A DNA stretch of 58,568 nucleotides from an uncultured Oscillospiraceae bacterium (GTDB lineage: Bacteria > Bacillota > Clostridia > Oscillospirales > Oscillospiraceae). Of this stretch, positions 15,125 through 23,110 are shown piece after piece; the stretch's first letter is position 1; every line of letters starts with the position of its first letter. The stretch spans positions 1 through 58,568 of the forward strand of contig CALXDT010000055.1 in assembly GCA_944387125.1 (NCBI GenBank), given 5' to 3'. The position numbers and the translations under genes were made by a program. The notes below the pieces were generated by a model. It was given only the letters and a program-made list of their open reading frames with translations, did no database searches and was not told the DNA's origin.

Positions 15125-15615
15125 ACCTCAAAAGAACCGGAAGGGATGCCCTGAAAAAGTACCGGTATGTACTGCTGGTGCTCTTGGCGGGATTGCTTCT
15201 CATCACGATGCCCCAGGGAGATACAGAACAGGCAGTTGAACAGACCCCAAAGGTAAGTACAGAACCCGCGGATCTTCAAACATCACTGGGAGAGATCCTC
15301 AGCCAAATATCCGGAGCGGGGAAGGTGGAGGTACTGCTGACCCAGGCAGCCGGGGAGAAAACGGTTTATCAAACGGATGAAGACCGTTCCCAGGGAGAAG
15401 CCAACGGCAGCATTCGCCGGGAGACGGTGGTTGTCACCAATTCCGATCGGGAGGAGACCGGCCTGATTCAGCGGATCGATCCGCCGGTATACCAGGGGGC
15501 GGTGGTGGTATGCCAAGGCGGGGACAGTCCCAAAGTAAAGCTGGCCATTGTGGAGGCGGTGGCCAGTGCCACCGGTCTCACTGCAGACAGGATCACTGTT
15601 TTGAAAATGAAATGA
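15112..15615 (+). CDS. spoIIIAG: Stage III sporulation protein AG
   Basis: A 167-residue protein with one membrane segment (YVLLVLLAGLLLITMPQGD) and an extracellular ring-building domain. The family segments are LGEILSQISGAGKVEVLLTQAAGEKTVYQTDED, VVTNSDREETGLIQRIDPPVYQGAVVVCQGGDSPKVKLAIVEAVASATGL and ITVLKMK. SpoIIIAG forms a large ring in the intermembrane space (family knowledge). It overlaps spoIIIAF. Confidence 0.95.
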   Translation: MDWVNLKRTGRDALKKYRYVLLVLLAGLLLITMPQGDTEQAVEQTPKVSTEPADLQTSLGEILSQISGAGKVEVLLTQAAGEKTVYQTDEDRSQGEANGSIRRETVVVTNSDREETGLIQRIDPPVYQGAVVVCQGGDSPKVKLAIVEAVASATGLTADRITVLKMK

Positions 15616-15630
15616 ATGGGAGGCATTTTT

Positions 15631-16197
15631 ATGAAAGTCTGGAAGAAAAACATGGTAGCTGCGGCAGTGCTGGTGACTGTTTGTGCAGGGATTTATGTAA
15701 ACTGGTTCTATACGGAACAGAATGCAGCCGCCAGTCTGGAAGACACGCTGGATGCGGAAAAGGTGATGTCAGAGGACACCCTGGTTCTCAGCGAGGATAT
15801 GGCGGCAATTTCGGCCGGAGAGGATGTGGATACCACTGCCAGTGATTACTTTTCGGCTGTGCGCCTGTCCCGCCAGCAGGCCCGGGACAATGCGGTAAAT
15901 CTCCTGCAGGAAGCCATGTCTTATGAAGCCGCGGAAACCGGCGCCAAGGATGTGGAGTCTGCCATGGAGCTGGAGCAGATCGTCCAAACGGCTTTAAGCG
16001 AAGCCCAGATTGAAAGCCTGGTCATTGCCAAGGGCTATGCCGACTGTGTGGCCTATATGTCCGGGGAGGGCATTTCCGTGGCGGTAGCCTCTCCGGAAGG
16101 CGGTCTTCAGCAGGAAGATGTGGCGGTGATTGCGGATATCGTCATGACCCAATCGGAATACGGTTTGGAGGATATCCGGGTGGTAGAGGTACAGTAG
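15631..16197 (+). CDS. spoIIIAH: Stage III sporulation protein AH
   Basis: A 188-residue protein with a single N-terminal membrane anchor (KKNMVAAAVLVTVCAGIYVNWFY) and an outer domain that in the family binds SpoIIQ of the forespore. The middle is acidic; the C-terminal part, AYMSGEGISVAVASPEGGLQQEDVAVIADIVMTQSEYGLEDIRVVEVQ, matches SpoIIIAH. GGGAGG fixes the start at 15631. Last gene of the operon, followed by a hairpin. spoIIQ, the partner, is not in this window. Confidence 0.93.
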   Translation: MKVWKKNMVAAAVLVTVCAGIYVNWFYTEQNAAASLEDTLDAEKVMSEDTLVLSEDMAAISAGEDVDTTASDYFSAVRLSRQQARDNAVNLLQEAMSYEAAETGAKDVESAMELEQIVQTALSEAQIESLVIAKGYADCVAYMSGEGISVAVASPEGGLQQEDVAVIADIVMTQSEYGLEDIRVVEVQ

Positions 16198-16213
16198 CCG
16201 CTGCCCGGGACGC

Positions 16214-16675
16214 CTATTGGTCAGACCGTTTGAACCGCAAAGCCCATCGGTGAAAGCCGGTGGGCTTTGTACAGATGCAAAAGGAGATCAGACTGTACAG
16301 CAGCAGGATGCAGCTGGCGGCCAGCCAGATGCAGCAGATCACGAAGCAGATCCGGCCGGAAAGGGCATCCCGGGCACCGATTTGCGAAGGGGTAAGTTCA
16401 TCCTTTGAAGCAGACAGCCGCGGGTTCCCTTTGGCAGGATCGGTGGACGGATCCCGGAAGGAAGTCTCGCCGGATACAGCCGGCGGGGAGGGATTCTCCT
16501 GAACGAGAAATTGACCCCCCAGGGCATAGGGGATGAAAACGAAAAGAGCAGCCAGCAGCAGGATCAAAAGAAGGGATCCTGCCCTTTTTGCTTTTTTCAG
16601 CACCCGGAAAAGCAGCGCAGCCGCCGGGATCAGGATGATACAGTACAGGCCGGAAAAAGGAAAGATACCCTGCAT
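16214..16675 (-). CDS. Three-segment membrane protein, possible BlaR1/M56 N-terminal remnant
   Basis: A 153-residue protein with an excellent ribosome site (AAGGAGGAGCACAT). It has two N-terminal membrane segments (about 5-25 and 33-52), a Pro/Ser/Asp-rich outer linker, and a third segment near 110-135 (ICFVICCIWLAASCILLLYS) followed by a short basic tail. I do not recognise it firmly. The spacing, and the segment RAGSLLLILLLAALFVFIPYAL followed later by IWLxxSxxLLLYxL, recall the sensor part of BlaR1/MecR1 (M56) proteins, but the metalloprotease domain is missing. A promoter with two operator-like palindromes lies upstream. No repressor gene is adjacent. Confidence 0.5.
   Translation of the reverse strand: MQGIFPFSGLYCIILIPAAALLFRVLKKAKRAGSLLLILLLAALFVFIPYALGGQFLVQENPSPPAVSGETSFRDPSTDPAKGNPRLSASKDELTPSQIGARDALSGRICFVICCIWLAASCILLLYSLISFCICTKPTGFHRWALRFKRSDQ
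16239..16270. terminator. Hairpin between convergent genes
   Basis: AAAGCCCATCGG pairs with CCGGTGGGCTTT (one wobble) around TGAAAG. It follows spoIIIAH and lies within the 3' end of the minus-strand gene. The T-tract is weak. Confidence 0.5.
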
Positions 16676-16788
16676 ATGTGCTCCTCCTTATGGGGTAGTG
16701 TCTCTCTGACAGGCACGGAATTCCCGAAATCGGTGGGGTGGATGTCATTGCCCGATTGCTTCCGCCGGGAAGGGTCGTTACAGAGAGG

Positions 16789-16842
16789 TTTAATACATTA
16801 AATCTCATACATAAGTTTAACATATTAAACCTTATGTGTCAA
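16789..16842 (-). promoter_or_regulatory. Promoter with two operator-like palindromes
   Basis: Minus strand TTGACA (16837-16842), 17-base spacer, TAAACT (16814-16819). Two copies of TTTAA-N4-TTAAA are present, at 16816-16829 and 16789-16802, 27 bases centre to centre. The first covers the -10 box, the second lies just past the expected start of transcription. This is the layout of a repressor-controlled promoter. The core does not match the Rex (TTGTTAA) or BlaI (TACA) consensus exactly, so the regulator is unknown. Confidence 0.6.
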
Positions 16843-16867
16843 CAAAAAGTTTGACAAAACGCGCAAA

Positions 16868-16894
16868 AACCCCCGGCTCCTGGGAGCCGGGGGA
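16868..16894 (-). terminator. Terminator after gltX
   Basis: CCCCCGGCTCC and GGAGCCGGGGG pair around a short loop, followed on the minus strand by TTTTTG. Confidence 0.85.
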
Positions 16895-16901
16895 GGAGTC
16901 A

Positions 16902-18545
16902 TTACAGCTGGGACAGGGCTGCCCGGATGCGGGATTCGGTGCGTTCCTTGCCCAGGATCTGCATCACGGTGTACAGATCCGGGGAGTTGGTCTGGCCGGT
17001 GACGGCCAGCCGCAGGAAGGTGGATACATCCGCCACGGTTCCGGGGAAGGCGGCGGGGTCTGCCTTATAGGCCTTCATGTCGGTGGTGAAGCCGATGTCC
17101 TGGGTAATCTTCTTCACCTTCTCAAACCAGGTGGAGGCGTCGTCGGAAAGATCAAAGGTTTCCAGGAAACGGTTCAGAACATCCGCAATAACAGACTGAT
17201 CAAAGGCGGGATCGAACCGGGGCGCCTGCAGGTATTCCTCGTAGAAGAATCCCATATAGGCTTTGGCGTCCTTCCAGACAGCCAGATCCTTCCGGGGCTT
17301 TTTGCCGCCCCGGCCGATGGCCAGGATCCGTTTGGCATAGTCCGGGTCGGCGGCGAGCTTAGCCCCAAAGTCCGGATCGAATTCCGCTGCCCACTGAGAC
17401 AGGAGGGTATAGACTTTTTCCGCGTCCATTTTGGCAATGACGTTCTTGGATACATCCGTGAGCTTGGCGTAGTCAAACAGGGAGCCGGCGGGATTGAGCT
17501 TTTTGGGGCTGAACTTGAAAGCGGAGGCAGGCAGATCGGCATTGGCTCGCCGCCAGTCTTCAAAGTTGGAGTTGAGCAGCGTCATGATATACTCATACAC
17601 CGCTTCCACCGGGAACCCCTCAGACTTGTAATAGGTCAGCGCCAGCTCCGGATCCTTCCGCTTGCTGAGCTTGCGCTTGGAGGTGCCGTCCATCTTCATC
17701 AGCGGTCCGATGTGGACATACTTGGGCAGTTTGAAGCCCAGAGCCTTGAACAGCTGAATATGGAAGGGCAGGGTAGCCAGCCACTCATCGCCCCGCACCA
17801 CGTGGGTGGTGCGCATCAGATGATCGTCTACCGCGTGGGCGAAGTGATAGGTAGGAATGCCGTCGGATTTGAGCAGCACGTGATCCATGTCATTTTCCGT
17901 GATGGTCAGCTTGCCCTTTACCAGATCATCAAATTTAAACTGGTTTTCGATGCTCCCGGTGGAGCGGAACCGCAGAACCCAGGGGCTGCCGGCATCCAGC
18001 TGCGCGCGGACGTCTTCCAGAGAACGATCCCGCCACAGGGCATACTTGCCGTAATAGCCGGTGGTTTCCTTATTGGCCTCCTGCTGCGCCCGCATGGCGG
18101 CCAGCTCCTCCTCCGTGCAGAAGCAGGGGTAGGCCTGACCTTCCGACACCAGCTTTTTGGCATAGACATGATAGATTCCGGCGCGCTGGCGCTGACGGTA
18201 GGGACCGTACATACCATTGTCGCCGTCTATGGCGGCACCCTCGTCAAACTGGATGCCGTAGTGCTTCAGCGTATCGATGAGAACCTCCACCGCGCCGGGA
18301 ACCTCCCGCTTGGCGTCGGTATCTTCCACCCGGAGGAAGAGAATGCCTCCGCTCTGATGGGCCATGCGTTCTGCGGTAAGCCCCTGTACCAGATTGCCCA
18401 GGTGGACAAAGCCGGTGGGAGAGGGAGCCATCCGGGTGACGACGGCTCCTTCCGGGAGGGCTCTTGGGGGGAAGCGGGCTTCCAGATCCTCGGGTGTGTC
18501 CGTCACCTGGGGAAACAGCAGCTGCGCAAGTGCTTGATGATCCAT
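16902..18545 (-). CDS. gltX: Glutamyl-tRNA synthetase
   Basis: A 547-residue class I aminoacyl-tRNA synthetase that charges tRNA(Glu), and in bacteria lacking GlnRS often also tRNA(Gln). The nucleotide-binding HIGH motif appears as HLGN in APSPTGFVHLGN (residues 41-51), and the KMSKR loop as KLSKRKD near residue 290. LRVEDTDAKREVPGAVEVLIDTLKHYGIQFDE and VLLKSDGIPTYHFAHAVDDHLMRTTHVVRGDEWL are GluRS hallmarks. The start at 18545 has CGAGGT upstream; the longer frame to 18608 crosses the promoter. Monocistronic, with its own promoter and terminator. Confidence 0.95.
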   Translation of the reverse strand: MDHQALAQLLFPQVTDTPEDLEARFPPRALPEGAVVTRMAPSPTGFVHLGNLVQGLTAERMAHQSGGILFLRVEDTDAKREVPGAVEVLIDTLKHYGIQFDEGAAIDGDNGMYGPYRQRQRAGIYHVYAKKLVSEGQAYPCFCTEEELAAMRAQQEANKETTGYYGKYALWRDRSLEDVRAQLDAGSPWVLRFRSTGSIENQFKFDDLVKGKLTITENDMDHVLLKSDGIPTYHFAHAVDDHLMRTTHVVRGDEWLATLPFHIQLFKALGFKLPKYVHIGPLMKMDGTSKRKLSKRKDPELALTYYKSEGFPVEAVYEYIMTLLNSNFEDWRRANADLPASAFKFSPKKLNPAGSLFDYAKLTDVSKNVIAKMDAEKVYTLLSQWAAEFDPDFGAKLAADPDYAKRILAIGRGGKKPRKDLAVWKDAKAYMGFFYEEYLQAPRFDPAFDQSVIADVLNRFLETFDLSDDASTWFEKVKKITQDIGFTTDMKAYKADPAAFPGTVADVSTFLRLAVTGQTNSPDLYTVMQILGKERTESRIRAALSQL

Positions 18546-18579
18546 AAAATCTACCTCGTATTCACAGTTTTCTGGTTGC

Positions 18580-18608
18580 AGTATACCACAGACACCGGCT
18601 GAAATCAA
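18580..18608 (-). promoter_or_regulatory. gltX promoter
   Basis: Minus strand TTGATT (18603-18608), 17-base spacer, TATACT (18580-18585), 35 bases before the ATG. Confidence 0.7.
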
Positions 18609-18656
18609 TTCTTCCTGTCATTTTTCCCGTACATCGGGAATATTTTGTTTTTTTAC

Positions 18657-18684
18657 TTGACATTTGGGAATATATGTGTAAAAT
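18657..18684 (+). promoter_or_regulatory. metK promoter
   Basis: TTGACA (18657-18662), 16-base spacer, TAAAAT (18679-18684), about 20 bases before the riboswitch. Confidence 0.75.
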
Positions 18685-18702
18685 AAGTATGAAAACTGCA
18701 TA

Positions 18703-18804
18703 TGAGCCTTATCAAGAGCGGTGGAGGGAACGGCCCGATGAAACCCGGCAACCTGTCCGAAAGGGCAAGGTGCCAAATCCGGCGGCAAACGAAAGATGAG
18801 GATT
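18703..18804 (+). ncRNA. SAM-I (S-box) riboswitch
   Basis: The S-box core is recognisable. It begins CTTATCAAGAG, continues GGTGGAGGGAACGGCCCGAT, GAAACCCGGCAACC and GGTGCCAA, and closes with GAAAGATGAG pairing back to the start. Binding of S-adenosylmethionine stabilises this fold and lets the downstream terminator form, so metK is turned off when its product is abundant. Confidence 0.95.
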
Positions 18805-18812
18805 CGATTTTT

Positions 18813-18847
18813 TTCGCACATCGGATCCTTCGGTGTGCGGTTTTTAT
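18813..18847 (+). terminator. Riboswitch expression-platform terminator
   Basis: CGCACA and TGTGCG with an inner TCGGATCCTTCGG loop region, followed by GGTTTTTATTT. It lies between the S-box aptamer and the metK ribosome site. Confidence 0.85.
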
Positions 18848-18873
18848 TTCAAAAAACGAAAGGGAATTAAAAA

Positions 18874-20028
18874 ATGGAAAAAAGACTGTTTACCTCTGAA
18901 TGCGTGACCAACGGCCATCCCGACAAAGTGGCAGATTCCATCTCCGACGCCATTTTGGATGCCTGCCTGCAGCAGGATTCCCTGTCCCGGGTGGCCTGCG
19001 AAACCATGGTCACTACAAATTTCTGCCTGATCTGCGGTGAGATCACCACCAAGGCGCAGGTGGATTATCAGGCAGTTGCCCGGGAGACCATCCGCAGCAT
19101 CGGCTATATCTACCCTGAGAACGAATTTGACGCGGATTCGGTAGAGATCCAGTGCCGGATTCATACCCAGTCCGCAGACATTGCCCTGGGCACCAATGAG
19201 GAAGTGTGCGGCGCCGGAGACCAGGGAATGATGTTCGGCGGCGCCTGCACCCAGACCCCGGAGCTGATGCCGCTGCCCGCCGCGCTGTCCCGGGCGCTGT
19301 GCAGACGCATGACCCAGTGTGTTCAGTCCACGGATCTTCTGCGGCCGGACGGAAAGGCGCAGGTGACGGTGGAGTATGATGAAAGCGGAGCGGTTGTGGG
19401 CATTGATACCGTGGTGGTATCGATTATGCACAGCCCGGATTTTGAAATGAGCCAGCTGCGCCGGTATATCCGGGAGGGCGTGATCGCTCCGGTGCTGAAG
19501 GATTATGGGTTTGATATCGGCCAGGTGGCGCATATTCATATCAATCCCACAGGCAATTTTGTTATCGGCGGCCCCAATGGGGATACCGGTCTTACCGGCC
19601 GAAAGATCATTGTGGATACCTACGGCGGCTATTTCTCCCACGGCGGCGGCGCCTTCTCCGGGAAGGACCCCACCAAGGTGGATCGCAGCGCAACCTATAT
19701 GGCGCGCTACATGGCAAAGAACCTGGTGGCGGCCGGTCTTGCCACCCAGGTGCAGGTTCAGCTGGCCTATGCCATCGGTGTTGCGGAGCCGGTTTCTCTG
19801 CGGGTGGACAGCTTCGGCACCGGCCTGATCAGCGATGAGCAGATGACTGCCTTACTGCGAAAAACCTGCGATCTGACCCCTGCGGGGATCATAAAAAAGC
19901 TGGATCTGCGCCGTCCCATCTATACCGCCACTGCCAGGGAAGGGCATTTCGGATTGCCGGACCGTCCCTGGGAGCGGACGGATCTGGCGGAGGAATTCCG
20001 CAAGGCGCTTTCTGCGGACGGTGTGTAA
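18874..20028 (+). CDS. metK: S-adenosylmethionine synthetase
   Basis: A 384-residue cytosolic enzyme making S-adenosylmethionine from methionine and ATP. Landmarks: FTSECVTNGHPDKVADSISDAILD at the N-terminus (methionine/ATP site), GAGDQGMMFGGAC near residue 113 (family GAGDQGxMFGYA), and NPTGNFVIGGPNGDTGLTGRKIIVDTYGG near 230. The phosphate-binding GGGAFSGKDPTKVDRSATYMARYMAKNLVAAGLA follows. The family GYA reads GGA here, a mild variant. Full length. Expression is controlled by the S-box riboswitch upstream; a strong terminator follows. Confidence 0.97.
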   Translation: MEKRLFTSECVTNGHPDKVADSISDAILDACLQQDSLSRVACETMVTTNFCLICGEITTKAQVDYQAVARETIRSIGYIYPENEFDADSVEIQCRIHTQSADIALGTNEEVCGAGDQGMMFGGACTQTPELMPLPAALSRALCRRMTQCVQSTDLLRPDGKAQVTVEYDESGAVVGIDTVVVSIMHSPDFEMSQLRRYIREGVIAPVLKDYGFDIGQVAHIHINPTGNFVIGGPNGDTGLTGRKIIVDTYGGYFSHGGGAFSGKDPTKVDRSATYMARYMAKNLVAAGLATQVQVQLAYAIGVAEPVSLRVDSFGTGLISDEQMTALLRKTCDLTPAGIIKKLDLRRPIYTATAREGHFGLPDRPWERTDLAEEFRKALSADGV

Positions 20029-20036
20029 TGGAATGT

Positions 20037-20083
20037 GAAGAACCCGGGATGTACCGCAACAGGGTACATCCCGGGTTCTTGTT
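20037..20083. terminator. Bidirectional terminator between metK and the aro operon
   Basis: A 16-bp stem, GAACCCGGGATGTACC with GGTACATCCCGGGTTC around GCAACAG, followed by TTGTTG on plus and TTCACATT on minus. It can end both metK and the convergent aro operon. Confidence 0.85.
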
Positions 20084-20161
20084 GTCTCCAATAACGCACA
20101 GGGAACAATGGAAACAGTCGGTTCAGAAGAGACGATTTCGGAACGTTCCGCTGCTTACAGC

Positions 20162-20602
20162 TTATTTGGCAGATGTCAAATAGGATTTTAAATACTGAAT
20201 CGCTTCCCGATAGCCTTCCAAGCCATGGCCTTTGATGGTCTTGATGCAGGCCATTCCGGCATAGGAGATTTGCCGAAACGGCTCCCGGGAATCCACATCA
20301 GAGATATGAACCTCCACAGCTGGGACAGACACAGCTTTCAAAGCGTCCAGGATGGCGACAGAGGTATGGGTGTAGGCGGCGGGATTGATGACGATGCCGT
20401 CTGCGGTTCCGTAAGCCCACTGGATCTTGTCCACCAGGTCGCCTTCGTGGTTGGACTGGTACTGGATTACCTCCAACCCCTCCTCCCGGGCGGTATCCTC
20501 CAGCAGCCGGAGCAGATCCGAGAAGGTTCCGGTTCCGTAGATTCCCGGCTCCCGGATCCCCAGCATATTCAGGTTCGGTCCGTTGATTACCAGTATTTTC
20601 AT
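20162..20602 (-). CDS. aroQ: 3-dehydroquinate dehydratase, type II
   Basis: A 146-residue type II dehydroquinase, the third step of the shikimate pathway (3-dehydroquinate to 3-dehydroshikimate), a small dodecameric cytosolic enzyme. KILVINGPNLNMLGIREPGIYGTGTFSDLL carries the catalytic Tyr of the flexible loop. NPAAYTHTSVAILDALK and VEVHISDVDSREPFRQISYAG carry the conserved His and the substrate-binding loop. GGAGG fixes the start at 20602. Last gene of the aro operon, 109 bases after aroEK; this short gap shows nothing notable. Confidence 0.95.
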   Translation of the reverse strand: MKILVINGPNLNMLGIREPGIYGTGTFSDLLRLLEDTAREEGLEVIQYQSNHEGDLVDKIQWAYGTADGIVINPAAYTHTSVAILDALKAVSVPAVEVHISDVDSREPFRQISYAGMACIKTIKGHGLEGYREAIQYLKSYLTSAK

Positions 20603-20711
20603 TCCACATCCTCCATATTTCTTGATGTGTGCGGAACAACGCAGAAGTCCCTGCGAGCCAAGGCGTTCCGCTTGTTTTTTGCGTGATTCGGGAGCAAAGG
20701 CTTTGCTTGCT

Positions 20712-21971
20712 TCAGAGGAAAAACCGTTCCGCCGGATCCGCCGGGGCGGGAGCTTCAAGGCAGGCTAAAATCGCTTTGACCGTATCCTCCGGGGTGCCGT
20801 TGTTATCGATCACATAATCGGAAAAGGACTGATACCACGGCTTCCGCTGGGCGTATATCCGGGTCAGGGGAATGGACTCAGATAAGGGACGCCCCTGGGT
20901 GGGCAGCAGAGAAAGATCCCGTGTCAGCCAGAAAATCCTGCCGTTCTGGTGGAGCAGCGGATAATTTTCCGGGCGGGTGACACAGCCGCCTCCGGTGGCA
21001 ATGATCAGCCCGGAGGATTTCCCCAGCCGCGCCAGCACCTGGGTCTCCCAACGGCGGAAGCCGGTTTCTCCTTCCAGGGCGAAAATCCGGGGGATGGGCA
21101 TGCCGGCCGATTCCGCAATCTGCTGATCCGCGTCTACCACCGGCGCATCCAGAGCCTGTCCTAAAAGAGCGGCAATGGTTGACTTTCCGCAGCCGGGCAT
21201 ACCGATGAGGATGATATTTTCCATATGGGCGGAGAGCTTGCGGTGAATGGCGGCAATGACGTCCTCATCCATGGTCTGCCCGGTGAAATACTCCGCCGAT
21301 TCCTTGGCCTGCGCCACCAGCATCCAAAGCCCGTTGGCGTTCGGCAGTCCCAGCTGTTCCGCATCCAGAAGCAGCTGGGTTCGGGAGGGATTGTAGATCA
21401 CGTCCAGCACCCCTTCCAGATGGGGGAAGTCCTTCAGATCCACAGGGGCTGCTCCGGTATTGGGGTACATCCCCACCGGAGTGGTGTTGACGATCACTGC
21501 CGCGTCCCGGTGCAGGTGCAGGTTTTGGTAATTGTTTTTTCCGGAGCGGGAAATGACAATTGCCTGGGCGCCCAGATCCTCCAGCGACTTCACAGCCGTT
21601 CCGGAGGTGCCGCCGCTGCCCAGAACCAGCACCTTTTTTCCGGACACTTCCATGCCGCTGTGCCGCACCAGAGAGGTAAACCCGTAATAATCCGTATTAT
21701 GGCCGAAGAGCGTTCCGTCCGGCCTCCGAACAATGGTGTTGACAGCGTTCATTTTTTGGGCGGTGGGGGACAGCGCGTCCAGGAACGGGATCACATCCCT
21801 TTTGTAAGGGATGGTCACATTGAGGCCGGTAAAGTCTCCGTGCTTCAGAAAGGCTTCCAGTTCCTCCGGCTCTTTTTCATAGAGCGCATAGGAATAGGCT
21901 CCCAGATCCCTGTGGATCCGGGGAGAATAGCTGTGACCCAGCTTTCGTCCCAGCAATCCGCACCGCATCAA
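20712..21971 (-). CDS. aroE-aroK: Fused shikimate dehydrogenase-shikimate kinase
   Basis: A 419-residue fusion that would carry out two consecutive steps. Residues 1 to about 248 are shikimate dehydrogenase: GRKLGHSYSPRIHRDLGAYSY (substrate motif SxSP), LNVTIPYK with the catalytic Lys, NTDYYGF, and the NADPH site VLGSGGTSGTAVKSL. From about 250 the shikimate kinase follows: IILIGMPGCGKSTIAALLG (Walker A), DADQQIAESAGMPI, and IATGGGCVTRPEN (substrate-binding GGG). AroE and AroK are usually separate proteins. It overlaps pheA by four bases (ATGA). Confidence 0.93.
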   Translation of the reverse strand: MMRCGLLGRKLGHSYSPRIHRDLGAYSYALYEKEPEELEAFLKHGDFTGLNVTIPYKRDVIPFLDALSPTAQKMNAVNTIVRRPDGTLFGHNTDYYGFTSLVRHSGMEVSGKKVLVLGSGGTSGTAVKSLEDLGAQAIVISRSGKNNYQNLHLHRDAAVIVNTTPVGMYPNTGAAPVDLKDFPHLEGVLDVIYNPSRTQLLLDAEQLGLPNANGLWMLVAQAKESAEYFTGQTMDEDVIAAIHRKLSAHMENIILIGMPGCGKSTIAALLGQALDAPVVDADQQIAESAGMPIPRIFALEGETGFRRWETQVLARLGKSSGLIIATGGGCVTRPENYPLLHQNGRIFWLTRDLSLLPTQGRPLSESIPLTRIYAQRKPWYQSFSDYVIDNNGTPEDTVKAILACLEAPAPADPAERFFL

Positions 21972-23110
21972 ACCACCTCAGTATAGCTGCCCAGATATTT
22001 GAATTCCTCGCACAGCTCGTCCAGCTCACACATCAGCTGTACAAACTCTTCGGAGTAAATGGAGGTTTCCAAATCGAAATAGAACATGAACTCAAACTCC
22101 CGGTCGGGGATGGGACGGGATTCCAGCTTGGTCACGTTGATGCCCAGGGTGTACAGCCGCGCCAGCACTTTATACAGAGAGCCGGGACGGTGGCTGAGGA
22201 TCATCATGATGCTGGTCTTGTCGGAACCGGGGTAAATCTCCAGGTTTTTGCTGATACAAATGAATCGGGTGCGGTTGTTGCCCTTATCCTGGACGGAGGC
22301 GGCCAGGCATTCCAGGCCGTACAGCTCGGCGCAGGAGCGGCTGCTGAGGGCTGCCACATCCCGGCGCCCGGATTTGGCCACCATTTCCGCGGCAATGGCG
22401 GTATTTCCCGCGGGGATCACATTGACGCCCTGAAGCTGCGCCAGGAAATCGCCGCACTGGCTGATGGCCTGCTCGTGAGAGTAGATCTCCTTAATATCCG
22501 AAAGGGCAGTACCGGGGTTCACCAGCAGATTGTGATCCACCTTCAAACGGAAGGTGCGGACAATGGAAAAATTATGGTGGATCATCAGGTCGTAGACCTT
22601 CTTTACGGAACCGGCGGTGGAGTTTTCAATGGGCAGGATGCCGTACTGACACATCCCCTGCTCAATGGCGGAAAATACCGCCTCGAAGTTTTTGAAATAG
22701 AGGATAAAGGGATCCTTGAAGATCTTCTCACAGGCAATTTGCGAATAGGCGCCCTCCACCCCCTGGCAGGCTACCATAGGCGCCTGGGGGAACAGATTGG
22801 GCGTATTCTCAATGGCTTGGGTAATCTGCCGGTACAGAGGGCTGATGGCTCCGTTACGCTTGCTCTGGTAGCTGCGGCTCAGCTCAAACAGCATGGAATA
22901 CAGCACCCGGGTATAGTTGGCCATCTCCGGCCCTGCTTTTTTTGCCACATCCTGGAGCTTATCCCGCTCCCGGGCAGGGTGTAATATGGGCAGCTGATGG
23001 GCTTTTTTGTAGTCGGCAATCCGGGCGGCTACGTCCATTCGCGCGTCAAACAGCTGCACAAGCTGATCGTCGATTCTGTCCATTTCCTGGCGCAGTTCAT
23101 TCAGATCCAT
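21968..23110 (-). CDS. pheA: Chorismate mutase/prephenate dehydratase (P-protein)
   Basis: A 380-residue bifunctional enzyme of phenylalanine synthesis. Residues 1-85 are an AroQ-class chorismate mutase (DLNELRQEMDRIDDQLVQLFDARMDVAARIADYK). About 105-285 is prephenate dehydratase (VACQGVEGAYSQIACEKIF, GILPIENSTAGSVKKVYDLM, and the catalytic TRF motif in NNRTRFICIS). About 295-380 is an ACT domain (RPGSLYKVLARLYTLGINVTKLESRPI) that in the family binds Phe for feedback inhibition. It overlaps both neighbouring genes. Confidence 0.95.
   Translation of the reverse strand: MDLNELRQEMDRIDDQLVQLFDARMDVAARIADYKKAHQLPILHPARERDKLQDVAKKAGPEMANYTRVLYSMLFELSRSYQSKRNGAISPLYRQITQAIENTPNLFPQAPMVACQGVEGAYSQIACEKIFKDPFILYFKNFEAVFSAIEQGMCQYGILPIENSTAGSVKKVYDLMIHHNFSIVRTFRLKVDHNLLVNPGTALSDIKEIYSHEQAISQCGDFLAQLQGVNVIPAGNTAIAAEMVAKSGRRDVAALSSRSCAELYGLECLAASVQDKGNNRTRFICISKNLEIYPGSDKTSIMMILSHRPGSLYKVLARLYTLGINVTKLESRPIPDREFEFMFYFDLETSIYSEEFVQLMCELDELCEEFKYLGSYTEVV

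Noticed and set aside
16816-16829. Rex-type redox operator
   Set aside because: Core is GTTTAA-N4-TTAAAC, not the TTGTTAA-N4-TTAACAA pattern; reported only as an unassigned palindrome.
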